Part shown: positions 18,344 to 26,917 of the stretch, one piece after another
Layout of the letters: every line of letters begins with the position of its first letter
Position numbering within the stretch: position 1 is the first letter of the stretch
Origin: Hyphomicrobium_A sp965243865
Lineage (GTDB): Bacteria > Pseudomonadota > Alphaproteobacteria > Rhizobiales > Hyphomicrobiaceae
Direction of reading: 5' to 3'
Length of the DNA: 64,000 bases
NCBI RefSeq assembly: GCF_965243865.1
Contig: NZ_OZ251603.1
Location: forward strand, 1,054,001 to 1,118,000
The notes under the pieces: generated by a model
The model's database searches: none
What the model saw: the letters and a program-made list of their open reading frames with translations, nothing else
What the model was told of the DNA's origin: nothing
Made by a program: the position numbers and the translations under genes

Positions 18344-18592
18344 GTTTACTTTGCCCAGCCGTGATCCAGTTGCGCGTCAAACGACAGACACAAGCTTCGC
18401 TAAGCTTGGCCATCGCCGTGGCATTCGTGCGACTGACTTCTTAAGCCGCTGCACAGGAAAAATAATCTTGACTTCATCAGTAGGAAATCATTCTCATCAG
18501 ACGCAGAATTACGGGGCGCGTGAGCTGATCGAAATCAGGTGCGCGATACGCAATACCGCCCGCAACTCGGGTGAAGTAGGGACACAAGCACA
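18344..18592. other. Divergent promoter region of the imelysin locus
   Basis: This 249-bp gap separates two divergent imelysin genes. It contains a -35-like TTGACT (18468-18473) and the Fur-like box at 18482-18496 ahead of the rightward operon. I see no convincing -10 hexamer. Confidence 0.45.
18482..18496. promoter_or_regulatory. Putative Fur-like iron box
   Basis: On the minus strand this reads TGAGAATGATTTCCT. Against the 7-1-7 Fur pattern TGATAATNATTATCA it matches 10 of 14 fixed positions, with the left half strong and the right half weak. It is placed just downstream of a -35-like element and before the IrpA-like gene. Imelysin/IrpA operons are iron-regulated in other bacteria, which supports the reading, but alphaproteobacteria often use Irr or RirA instead. 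Confidence 0.4.
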
Positions 18593-19867
18593 ATGTTGAG
18601 AGCGCTCGCCGCCGCGTCCGTCGCGATTCTTCTCGCCGCCACGACGGCGACAATTGCTGCCGATGCGCCGAGCACCGCTGCGGTCGCAAAGACCTATGCC
18701 GACATGGCCGAGGCCGGCTACACCGATTCACTCATCGAAGCGCGCAAGCTCAAGACCGCTGTCGATACCCTGATCAAGTCGCCGACGGAAGAGAACCTCA
18801 TTGCCGCGCGCAAGGCTTGGCTCGCCGCGCGCGTCCCCTACATGCAGACGGAGGCTTTCCGCTTCGGCAACAAGATCGTTGATGACTGGGAGGGCCGCGT
18901 CAATGCGTGGCCGCTCGACGAAGGCCTCATCGATTACGTCTCCCAGGAGTACGCCGATCAGGGCGGATCGAACAACGATCTCTACGCTGCCAATGTCATC
19001 GCCAACCCGAAACTCAAGATCGGCGGCGAGGAAGTCGACGCCACCAAGATCACCAAAGAGCTTCTGTCAGACAAGCTGCGCGAGGCCGACGGCGTCGAAA
19101 GCAACGTCTCGACCGGCTATCATGCCGTCGAATTCCTGCTGTGGGGCCAGGATCTCAATGGCACCGGCCCCGGCGCCGGCAAGCGCCCTGCAACCGACTA
19201 CGACACCAAAAACTGCACCGGTGGAAACTGCGACCGCCGCGCCCAGTATCTTGAAACCGTCACCGATCTCCTCGTTGACGACCTTGCGTTTATGGCCGCG
19301 CAGTGGGGCCCTGAAGGCGCCGCCCGCAAAGCGGTGATGGCCGATGACGGCCGCGCCGGCCTCGTCGCCTTGATGAAGGGCCTCGGCAGCCTCTCCTATG
19401 GCGAGCTCGCTGGCGAGCGCATGAAGCTGGGCCTTCTCATTCACGATCCGGAGGAAGAGCAGGACTGCTTCTCCGACAACACCCACAACGCCCACTATTA
19501 CGACGCCCTCGGCGTCAAAAACGTCTACCTCGGTTCTTACAAGCGCACCGACGGTTCAATCGTTTCCGGCCCCAGCGCCTCCGATCTCGTAAAGGCGAAG
19601 TCACCCGAAGCCGACACGCGAACCCGCGCAGCAATCGACAAGACGATGCAGCACATGCAAGCGATCGTCGATCGTGCCAACAGCGTCGAAGCCTACGATC
19701 AGATGATCGGCGAAGGCAACGAGGCCGGCAACGCCGTCGTTGACCAGACGATCCAGGCTCTGATTGCCCAGGCCAAGGAGTTCGAGCGCGACATCGCCGC
19801 CCTCGAACTCACAGCCATCGAGTTCGAGGGTTCCGACAGCCTGGATAGCCCCGGGGGCGTCAGGTGA
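18593..19867 (+). CDS. IrpA-type imelysin family protein
   Basis: This is a 424-residue exported protein with a signal peptide (ALAAASVAILLAATTATIA). It is the long, IrpA-like imelysin type. The GxHxxE signature is intact as GYHAVEFLLWG (G175, H177, E180), along with RFGNKIVDDWEGRVNAWPLDEG and an NCDRRAQYL stretch. IrpA of cyanobacteria is needed for growth in low iron; a periplasmic or outer-membrane-associated iron-binding role is inferred. It is the first gene of the rightward operon, followed by the di-haem oxidoreductase. Confidence 0.9.
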   Translation: MLRALAAASVAILLAATTATIAADAPSTAAVAKTYADMAEAGYTDSLIEARKLKTAVDTLIKSPTEENLIAARKAWLAARVPYMQTEAFRFGNKIVDDWEGRVNAWPLDEGLIDYVSQEYADQGGSNNDLYAANVIANPKLKIGGEEVDATKITKELLSDKLREADGVESNVSTGYHAVEFLLWGQDLNGTGPGAGKRPATDYDTKNCTGGNCDRRAQYLETVTDLLVDDLAFMAAQWGPEGAARKAVMADDGRAGLVALMKGLGSLSYGELAGERMKLGLLIHDPEEEQDCFSDNTHNAHYYDALGVKNVYLGSYKRTDGSIVSGPSASDLVKAKSPEADTRTRAAIDKTMQHMQAIVDRANSVEAYDQMIGEGNEAGNAVVDQTIQALIAQAKEFERDIAALELTAIEFEGSDSLDSPGGVR

Positions 19868-19956
19868 TTGCAGCCAGCGAGAGGCACCCGCTCGCCGCGT
19901 GCGGCAAATGCAAGCAGCCGCCTCTCCAATCGCTGCCTGCACGATTATAAGCGGCC

Positions 19957-21450
19957 ATGCCCTTGCGCCGCCAAACGTCACAGTCGAACGCGTCCCTACC
20001 GTTTCTCATTCCCGGCGTCGCTGCTGTGCTCATCGTCGGTGCCGCCGCCGTTGGCGCGCCATTCCCCGATCGGTCCGACGAGCCCGGCGAGCACAATCCT
20101 GGCGGCAACGCCACCACGCCCGAGAGCATCGACACGCCCGATGCCTTCTCGCACGCCTCGAACGGCATTGGCCTCGAAGGCGAAGCGAAATTCAAAGTCG
20201 GCAATGCCATATTCCGTAAGTTGTGGGTCTCGGCGCCCTCCTCAACCAGGGGCTCGGACGGCCTGGGGCCGCTATATAATTCGCGCTCCTGCCAGAGCTG
20301 CCACCTCAAGGACGGGCGCGGTCATCCGCCATCCGCCAATTTCCCCGACGATCGCGCGGAATCCATGTTCCTGCGCCTTTCCATCCCCCCGCAGAACGAC
20401 GCCCAGCGCCACCTTCTCGCCGAGCATCGGATCAACACCATCGACGAGCCGACCTATGGCGAGCAGTTACAGAACCTTGCCGTGCGCGGTCTCGACAACG
20501 AAGGCCACATGCGCGTCGACTACACCGACCTTCCGGTGAAACTCGGCGATGGCACGATCGTCAAACTGCGCAAGCCCACGTACAGCATCGAAGGCCTGAA
20601 GTACGGACCGCTGCATCCCGGAACTATGCTGTCTCCCCGCGTCGCGCCGCAGATGATAGGGCTTGGGCTTCTCGAAGCGATCCCGGAGAGCGCCATCCGC
20701 GCCAACGCCGACCCCGCAGACGGCAATGGCAACGGCATCTCCGGCCGCGCCAACGAGGTCTGGTCGCACCAGCACGACAAAGTCACACTCGGACGCTTCG
20801 GCTGGAAGGCCGGCAAGGCCTCCGTTCGCGAGCAATCGGCCAGCGCATTGGTAACCGACATGGGCCTTTCGAACCCGATCGATCAGCGCGCCTCCGGAGA
20901 CTGCACCAAGACACAGCCGGCATGCATGGAAGCGCCCAACGGCAACACCCAGCGGGAAGACAACCTCGAGGTGGGCCTGCAGATATTCGAGCACCTGGTC
21001 TTCTACGCAGAGAACCTCGCCGTGCCCCCGCGCCGCAACCCGAACGACCCCATCGTTCGTAATGGAAAAGCCGTCTTTTACCGTCTCAGATGCCAGGGCT
21101 GCCATACGCCATCGTTCACAACCGGCACCGTCGTCGGCCAACCCCACCTCAGCGGCCAGAAGATTTGGCCCTACACCGATCTGTTGCTGCATGACTTGGG
21201 AGAGGGTCTGGCCGACAATCGCCCCGAGGGAGCGGCCGACGGGCAGGAGTGGCGGACTGCACCGCTTTGGGGCATAGGGCTGACGCAGCTGGTCAATGGC
21301 CACACGCTGTTTCTGCACGACGGCCGCGCGCGCAACATCGAGGAAGCAATCTTATGGCACGGCGGAGAGGCGCAATCGGCACGCGACGCTTACGCGGCAC
21401 TGCCGAAGGCGGAACGCGATGCGCTGATCAAATTCGTGGAGTCGCTGTGA
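19957..21450 (+). CDS. Di-haem oxidoreductase family protein (DUF1111 / DHOR)
   Basis: This is a 497-residue exported protein with two c-type haem sites: SCQSCH (C112 to H116) and RCQGCH near residue 380. An N-terminal hydrophobic segment (PGVAAVLIVGAAAVGA) serves as signal or anchor. The family (PF06537) is related to di-haem thiol-type oxidoreductases and co-occurs with imelysins; it probably transfers electrons in the periplasm, perhaps to set the iron redox state, which is an inference. The next imelysin gene begins within its stop codon. Confidence 0.9.
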   Translation: MPLRRQTSQSNASLPFLIPGVAAVLIVGAAAVGAPFPDRSDEPGEHNPGGNATTPESIDTPDAFSHASNGIGLEGEAKFKVGNAIFRKLWVSAPSSTRGSDGLGPLYNSRSCQSCHLKDGRGHPPSANFPDDRAESMFLRLSIPPQNDAQRHLLAEHRINTIDEPTYGEQLQNLAVRGLDNEGHMRVDYTDLPVKLGDGTIVKLRKPTYSIEGLKYGPLHPGTMLSPRVAPQMIGLGLLEAIPESAIRANADPADGNGNGISGRANEVWSHQHDKVTLGRFGWKAGKASVREQSASALVTDMGLSNPIDQRASGDCTKTQPACMEAPNGNTQREDNLEVGLQIFEHLVFYAENLAVPPRRNPNDPIVRNGKAVFYRLRCQGCHTPSFTTGTVVGQPHLSGQKIWPYTDLLLHDLGEGLADNRPEGAADGQEWRTAPLWGIGLTQLVNGHTLFLHDGRARNIEEAILWHGGEAQSARDAYAALPKAERDALIKFVESL

Positions 21451-22556
21451 GCATGCACACCGCAGTACGCCAAGCGGTGAGCCTGGCCTTCATCTTTTTG
21501 ACTTTTGTCACCGCAGCCGCAGCCGCACCCGCAGCAGCATTCGACGACGCCACGCTCGCGCGTCAGAGCTATGAGAAGATTATCCTACCGGGTTACGCCC
21601 GCTTCGACGAAGCCGCGCACGCCTTGGCGGAAAAGACGGCAGCGCTCTGCGCATCTCCGTCGGTAGACTCCCTGGCGGCCGCACGCGGCGCGGCGCGCAC
21701 CGCCATCATCGTGTGGGGACGCATCGAGCCGGTCCGCTTCGGCCCTATCACGCAGAAGCAGCGGCTCGACCGACTTCTCTTCTTCCCAGATGCCCACGGC
21801 TTCACCGCAAAGCAGACTGCCCGCCTGCTCGCCAAGCAAGACGAAGCCGATATCGATCCAGCCAAGCTCGCCGGCGCGAGTGTTGCCGTGCAGGGGTTCG
21901 GCGCCCTCGACGTTGCGCTCTTCGGCCATGGCTCGGATGAACTGGCGACAACTGATGCAAAGGCCGCCTTCCGCTGCCGCTACGTGAACGCTCTGGCGCT
22001 CGACATCGCCGAGATCGCGCGCGCAACGCTTGCCCAATGGCAGGGCGACTACGGCAGGCTCTGGCTGCACCCAGGCGATGAAAACAAAACATACCTTTCG
22101 GACAAGGAGACCACGCAGGCCCTTTATCGCGCTTACGTCACCCAGATCGAGGTCCTGCGGCTTCAGCGGCTGGCCACCCTCGACAGCAATGCCAAGAAGA
22201 CGGCTACCGCGCTGCTTCCCAACAGCAAGCTCGCCTTGCCGTTCGTCCTCGCCGGCATCGAAGGCGAGCGAGATATCATCGGCGACGATGGCTTTTCCGC
22301 GCCCGACCTCTCCACCACGGACAAGGAAGCCGATGCCGTGGCGCTGCTTGGCAGCGTTGTTACCGATCTGGGATTTGCGCTGCGCGCCGGCGAGGCCGCG
22401 GCGGCGATGTCATCCGACCCGCTAAACGATCCGGCCGCGCGAGAGCGCCTGACACCGCTGCTATTGTCACTGAAGAATGCTGAGGACATCGGCCGCGCCG
22501 CGCTCGGCCAGCTGACCGGTCAGACGCTCGGCTTCAACTCACTCGATGGTGACTGA
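21447..22556 (+). CDS. Imelysin family protein (short type, variant metal motif)
   Basis: This is a 369-residue exported protein (signal peptide AVSLAFIFLTFVTAAAAAPA) of the imelysin family, with RFGPITQKQRLDRLLFFPD and C-terminal LGFNSLDGD. GxHxxE is changed to GFGALD. I chose the GTG at 21447, which overlaps the upstream TGA as GTGA and has GGAG five bases ahead; the ATG at 21453 is the alternative. It ends the IrpA-DHOR-imelysin operon and is a paralogue of the imelysin at 17.2-18.3 kb. Confidence 0.88.
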   Translation: MSMHTAVRQAVSLAFIFLTFVTAAAAAPAAAFDDATLARQSYEKIILPGYARFDEAAHALAEKTAALCASPSVDSLAAARGAARTAIIVWGRIEPVRFGPITQKQRLDRLLFFPDAHGFTAKQTARLLAKQDEADIDPAKLAGASVAVQGFGALDVALFGHGSDELATTDAKAAFRCRYVNALALDIAEIARATLAQWQGDYGRLWLHPGDENKTYLSDKETTQALYRAYVTQIEVLRLQRLATLDSNAKKTATALLPNSKLALPFVLAGIEGERDIIGDDGFSAPDLSTTDKEADAVALLGSVVTDLGFALRAGEAAAAMSSDPLNDPAARERLTPLLLSLKNAEDIGRAALGQLTGQTLGFNSLDGD

Positions 22557-22571
22557 CCGTTGAGCTGCGGG

Positions 22572-22602
22572 CCGGCGACCCTTTGTGAATGGGCCGCCGG
22601 CA
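22572..22602. terminator. Hairpin between convergent genes
   Basis: GCCGGCG (22572-22578) pairs with CGCCGGC (22596-22602), with an inner CCC/GGG match. It lies in the 53-bp gap between convergent genes. There is no T-run, so it is only a probable bidirectional terminator. Confidence 0.4.
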
Positions 22603-22609
22603 AGCGACG

Positions 22610-23740
22610 CTACTCGGCGTTTGCAGTCTTCTTGGCGATGAACTGCCCCGTCATATCGACCACGCTCTGCGCCGTCGTCGGGTCGGGCAGCTTCATGACG
22701 TCCTTCGCATCGAGATCGAAGCGCTTCAGATCGACCATGCGAATGGTCTGGTCCTCGTAGGTCTTATAGTAGATGCGCAGGTTCTGCGGATCGCGCATGG
22801 TGGTGAAGATCGTCTGATCGCCATGCGTCTTGCCATCGACCTTTTCCCGCACCGAGCCGTACGGGATGTCGAAGTTGTTCAGCACGTGGAAGCCGTCGAA
22901 GATGCCAGACTTCGCATTCGGCGCCTTGAAGTTCGTCGCGCTGAAAATCGCGGCGCGAACGAAGCGCGACGGAGGCGTGAAGTCGCCAGGCAGACCCATC
23001 AAGCCGTTCCCCATGCCGAACGCCTGCAATGCCTTACCATCCACGTCGACCTGCGGCACACCCAGCGGATCGAGCGCGATGTAGTTGCGCAGGTTGGTCA
23101 TGTGCCAATCGAACTTCGGCGAGTTGGTCAGTACACCCAGCGGATTGTCTGTGACGACGAGCTTCCCCTTCACCGGTTCGATCACGATGCTCTTGCCGCT
23201 CTTGTCGTACACGATCCAATGGAACGGCTGCACTGTCTGCGGCCAGCCCGGCAGCAGCGCCGGCGCAACGAAGGCTTCGCCGCCTTCGATCGCCGCCTTC
23301 ACCTCATTGACGTCCGCAAATTGCGTTAAGATCCAGGTGGAGAAGTCGATCGACGACATCGACTTCGATTGGTTCTCCGCCGTGGTCGGCGTGTACTCGG
23401 CCTCGGTCGGGAAGTAGAAGGCGCCGATAGCGAGGCCCTTCTCGTTCATCCCGTCCATCACGCCGAGGTTGCCGAAGACGATCGCACCGAGGACGCCGTA
23501 CTTGCTCGTCCACTTCTTCCCATCGCCCAGCGGCGTGAGCCCGGTAAAGTTGTAGTTGCGCGGCACGACCGCGTAAGTGATCTCCAGCGGAATACCGAAC
23601 TCGACTGTGCGACCGTGCACGATACTGCCGTCGGCGTTGCGAAGCATGATGCCGGTGCATGCACTGGCCGTTTCGGCGCTGGCGAAGGCAAACACCATCG
23701 CAGCCGCTACGCCGCGAAAGAAGTTTGATTTGCGCTTCAT
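22610..23740 (-). CDS. Linear amide C-N hydrolase (choloylglycine hydrolase / penicillin V acylase family)
   Basis: This is a 376-residue Ntn hydrolase. Signal cleavage after ETASA would expose Cys28 (ACTGIMLRNADGS) as the N-terminal nucleophile, the defining feature of this family. GRTVEFG (Arg near the nucleophile), DGMNEKGLAIGAFYFP and the NSP block (VLTNSPKFDWH) are also present. Members cleave bile salts, penicillin V or acyl-homoserine lactones; exported Gram-negative members more often act on acyl-homoserine lactones, but substrate cannot be deduced here. It is a single gene upstream of pgi on the same strand, with 119 bp between. Confidence 0.9.
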   Translation of the reverse strand: MKRKSNFFRGVAAAMVFAFASAETASACTGIMLRNADGSIVHGRTVEFGIPLEITYAVVPRNYNFTGLTPLGDGKKWTSKYGVLGAIVFGNLGVMDGMNEKGLAIGAFYFPTEAEYTPTTAENQSKSMSSIDFSTWILTQFADVNEVKAAIEGGEAFVAPALLPGWPQTVQPFHWIVYDKSGKSIVIEPVKGKLVVTDNPLGVLTNSPKFDWHMTNLRNYIALDPLGVPQVDVDGKALQAFGMGNGLMGLPGDFTPPSRFVRAAIFSATNFKAPNAKSGIFDGFHVLNNFDIPYGSVREKVDGKTHGDQTIFTTMRDPQNLRIYYKTYEDQTIRMVDLKRFDLDAKDVMKLPDPTTAQSVVDMTGQFIAKKTANAE

Positions 23741-23859
23741 GAAGGTCCTCCCAGAGTTCGCATCAAATGCCGGTTGGGAAAAACCTCTAGCTCCTTTTGC
23801 TTGCGATCAGTTGCGGCAGATCCGTCAAATTGAATCTAACCGGCGGCGTTGGCGAAGCA

Positions 23860-25509
23860 TCACGGCTTCTTGTGATAAGCCCTGTAACGCCGGATTAGCG
23901 CGTCGGTGGAGCTGTCATGGCTCAACTGAGGATGAGCCGGATTGCGCAACTCACCGATGATCTTCTTCGCCAGCACCTTACCTAGCTCGACGCCCCACTG
24001 GTCGAACGGCCCGATATCCCAGATCGCACCCTGCACGAACACGCTGTGCTCGTAGAGAGCCACGAGCGCGCCCAGCGTCTTGGGATCGAGCCGATCGGCG
24101 AGGATCATGTTGCTCGGCCGGTTGCCCTGCATCACGCGGAACGCAACATCGCCTTCCGCAACACCGCTCGTCGCCACGTCCTCAGCGGTCCGGCCGAACG
24201 CCAATCCTTCCGCCTGCGCGAACATATTGCCCATCAGCAGGTCGTGCGTCTCCGCCAGCGCGCTGAGCGGCGCCAGGAAGCCAATGAAGTCGACAGGCAC
24301 CAGTGGCGTGCCCTGATGCAGAAGCTGGTAGAAGGAATGCTGCCCATCCGTCCCGGGCTCACCCCAGATCACCGGCCCTGTCGCATAGTCGATGCGGCGC
24401 CCTTGCAGGTCGACGCTTTTACCAAGGCTCTCCATCAACAACTGCTGCAGGTAGGCGGGAAAGCGCGCCATGTTCTGCGCGTACGGGAGCACGGCCTGCG
24501 AGGCGGCGCCGAAGAAGTCGGCATACCAGACCGTGAGCAGCCCAAGCAGCACCGGAAGATTCTTATCCAGCGGCGCATCGCGGAAGTGTTCGTCCATGCT
24601 GCGGAAACCCGCCAGCATGTCGTTGAACCGCTCCGGCCCCACCGCCAGCATGGTCGATAAGCCGATGGCAGAATCCATCGAATAGCGCCCGCCGACCCAG
24701 TCCCAGAACTCGAACATGTTGGCAGCATCGATGCCGAACGCCCGCACGGCCTCGGTGTTGGTCGAGACGGCAACGAAGTGGTGCGCCACTGCTGCCGAGC
24801 TTCCCAGCTTGCCGATCAGCCAGGTCCGCGCGACTTCGGCATTGCTCATCGTCTCTTGTGTCGTAAACGTCTTCGACGACACGATGAACAGCGTCTCCTC
24901 CGCATCGAGGTCGCGCGTCGCCTCGGTAAACGCGGCGCCGTCGACATTCGAAACGAACCGGAAACGCAAGCTGCGCTCGCTGAAGGGGCGCAGCGCCAGA
25001 TACGCCATCTCCGGGCCAAGGTATGACCCGCCGATACCGAGATTGACGATGTTGCGGATCGGCTTGCCGGTGAAACCCTTCCACATGCCGCTGCGTACGC
25101 GCTTGGCAAAGTCCGCCATGCGATCGAGCACAGCGTGCACATCCGGCACCACATTGCGGCCGTCGACCTCGATCACCGCGCCGCGCGGCGCGCGCAGCGC
25201 CGTATGCAGCACCGCGCGACCTTCCGTGAAGTTGATCTTGTCACCGCGCAGCATCGCCGCGCGCTTTTCGCGAAGACCACGCTCTTCGGCGAGCTTCACC
25301 AGGAGATCGATCGTCTCCGCGGTGAGGCGATTCTTGGAGTAGTCGAGCACCAGCCCGCCACCCTCGACGGTGAACCGCTCTGCCCGATTTTTGTCCTGCG
25401 CGAACAACTCGCGCAGGTGCACATCCTTGATTTCGGCGTGATGCGCCGCGAGCGCCCGCCACGCAGCACACGCGCCTAGCGGCGCTGGCGTCGTATCGCG
25501 GCTGTCCAT
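23860..25509 (-). CDS. pgi: Glucose-6-phosphate isomerase
   Basis: This is a 549-residue cytoplasmic enzyme interconverting glucose-6-phosphate and fructose-6-phosphate. Phosphate-binding and active-site blocks are clear: GIGGSYLGPEMAY, FIVSSKTFTTQETM, GGRYSMDSAIG (family signature), and near the C-terminus DQWGVELGKVLA and HDSSTDALI. The start at 25509 (ATG) has GAGGG five bases upstream; a GTG two codons earlier is less likely. It follows tal after nine bases, so glycolytic and pentose-phosphate steps are made from one message. Confidence 0.97.
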   Translation of the reverse strand: MDSRDTTPAPLGACAAWRALAAHHAEIKDVHLRELFAQDKNRAERFTVEGGGLVLDYSKNRLTAETIDLLVKLAEERGLREKRAAMLRGDKINFTEGRAVLHTALRAPRGAVIEVDGRNVVPDVHAVLDRMADFAKRVRSGMWKGFTGKPIRNIVNLGIGGSYLGPEMAYLALRPFSERSLRFRFVSNVDGAAFTEATRDLDAEETLFIVSSKTFTTQETMSNAEVARTWLIGKLGSSAAVAHHFVAVSTNTEAVRAFGIDAANMFEFWDWVGGRYSMDSAIGLSTMLAVGPERFNDMLAGFRSMDEHFRDAPLDKNLPVLLGLLTVWYADFFGAASQAVLPYAQNMARFPAYLQQLLMESLGKSVDLQGRRIDYATGPVIWGEPGTDGQHSFYQLLHQGTPLVPVDFIGFLAPLSALAETHDLLMGNMFAQAEGLAFGRTAEDVATSGVAEGDVAFRVMQGNRPSNMILADRLDPKTLGALVALYEHSVFVQGAIWDIGPFDQWGVELGKVLAKKIIGELRNPAHPQLSHDSSTDALIRRYRAYHKKP

Positions 25510-25518
25510 GATCACCCT

Positions 25519-26595
25519 CTAAGCCAACGCCTTGCTCTTGGCCCCGATCGACTTCAGTAGATCCTGCCAGGAGGCAACGAACGCCTTGGCGCCGTCCGCC
25601 TGCAGCTTGCTGGCCAGAGCCGCGACATCCACACCGGCCTTAGCGTGCGCCGCGAGCACGGCATCGCAATCGCCACCATCGGCGGAGAGAACACCCGCGA
25701 ACTTGCCGTGGTCGGCGAAGGCGCGCAGCGTATCTTCCGGCATCGTGTTGACCGTATTCGGCGCCGCCAACTCCTCGATGTAGAGCGTATCGTGTGCGCG
25801 CTTGTCCTTGCTCGACGTGCTGGCGAATAGCAGTCGCTGCGGACGCGCACCCGCATTTTCGAGCCGCTGCCAGCGATCCGATGCAATGAGTTGCCGGTAC
25901 GCGCGATAAGCCTGCTGGCCAATGGCAATCCCGAGCTTGTTCTTTAGTTCTTCCGGCACATCCTCGACGATGGCGCGATCCCAGCGGCTGATGAACACCG
26001 AGGCAACCGAGCGCACATCGGGGTCCAACCCCGCCGCAACCCGCTTCTCCAGCCCGCGCATGTAGGCTTCCGCCGCGGCCAGATAGTCGTCCGTCGAGAA
26101 CAGCAGTGTGACGTTGACGGGCACGCCGGCGAACGTGGCCTCCTCGATGGCTGGCAAGCCTTCCTTCGTTCCCGGAATCTTGATGAAAAGGTTCGGCTTG
26201 CCCGCCTTGGCATAAAGCCGCTTGGCCTCCGCGATCGTCGCCGCGCTGTCGTAGGCGAGCAGCGGCGACACCTCGAGCGACACGAAGCCATCGACACCGG
26301 CCGTACGCTTGTAGATTGGAAGAAACAGGTCTGCAGCGCGCGAAAGATCATCGAGTGCCAACGCGAAGAACAACTCTTCCTCGTTCAGACCCTCTCGCAC
26401 CAGCGGTTCGACAGCTGCGTCATAGTCGGACCCCTTCCCGATGGCCTTTTCGAAGATCGTCGGATTGGAGGTGAGCCCCGTCACCGACAGCTCGGCAATC
26501 ATCTTCGCCAAGCGTCCGCTATCGAGCATGTCACGCGTGATGTCGTCTATCCACAGGCTCTGGCCGGCACCGTGCAACTGCTCGGTCGCTTTCAC
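25519..26595 (-). CDS. tal: Transaldolase
   Basis: This is a 358-residue transaldolase of the larger (TIGR00876-like) class. It moves a dihydroxyacetone unit in the pentose phosphate pathway through a Schiff base on the Lys in KPNLFIKIPGT. Other family blocks are SLWIDDITRDML, LTSNPTIFEKAI, PVNVTLLFS and SVASVFISRWD. I set the start at GTG 26595 because the conserved region begins there (KATEQLHGAGQSLW) and GGAG lies eight bases upstream; the 45 extra upstream codons are unlike the family. It is coupled to pgi, recalling the natural Tal-Pgi fusions of some bacteria. Confidence 0.96.
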   Translation of the reverse strand: MKATEQLHGAGQSLWIDDITRDMLDSGRLAKMIAELSVTGLTSNPTIFEKAIGKGSDYDAAVEPLVREGLNEEELFFALALDDLSRAADLFLPIYKRTAGVDGFVSLEVSPLLAYDSAATIAEAKRLYAKAGKPNLFIKIPGTKEGLPAIEEATFAGVPVNVTLLFSTDDYLAAAEAYMRGLEKRVAAGLDPDVRSVASVFISRWDRAIVEDVPEELKNKLGIAIGQQAYRAYRQLIASDRWQRLENAGARPQRLLFASTSSKDKRAHDTLYIEELAAPNTVNTMPEDTLRAFADHGKFAGVLSADGGDCDAVLAAHAKAGVDVAALASKLQADGAKAFVASWQDLLKSIGAKSKALA

Positions 26596-26917
26596 TACGT
26601 ATTCTCCGATCGAAACTGTAAACCTAATGTGCATGGAAGCAGGATGTTCCCGCTCCGCGCACTCTCTTAGCCCATACGAAGCGGCTTGCGTACCCTTACC
26701 CGTAGGGCCGAAACTGCGCGCGGAGGTCAAGACCAGTCAAAAGTGGCGCCACCTAGCCCTACTTTGGGTGAATCACTGGATTTCTGCCCCATCCTCATAG
26801 TTGAAGCAGCCCCCCATCCACCTAAGCGCATCTGCGCACTACCCGCCTTGCACAGCCCCAAGCGCGGCCCTATCTGCCTGACGCCCACCCCTTCGCAATC
26901 GAGACAGGATCACTGCC
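26596..26917. other. Intergenic region between divergent tal and aldo-keto reductase genes
   Basis: This 322-bp stretch must contain both promoters. Only poorly supported frames cross it, and I see no clear -35/-10 pair, operator or RNA gene. GGAG for tal lies at 26604-26607 (minus strand). Confidence 0.4.
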
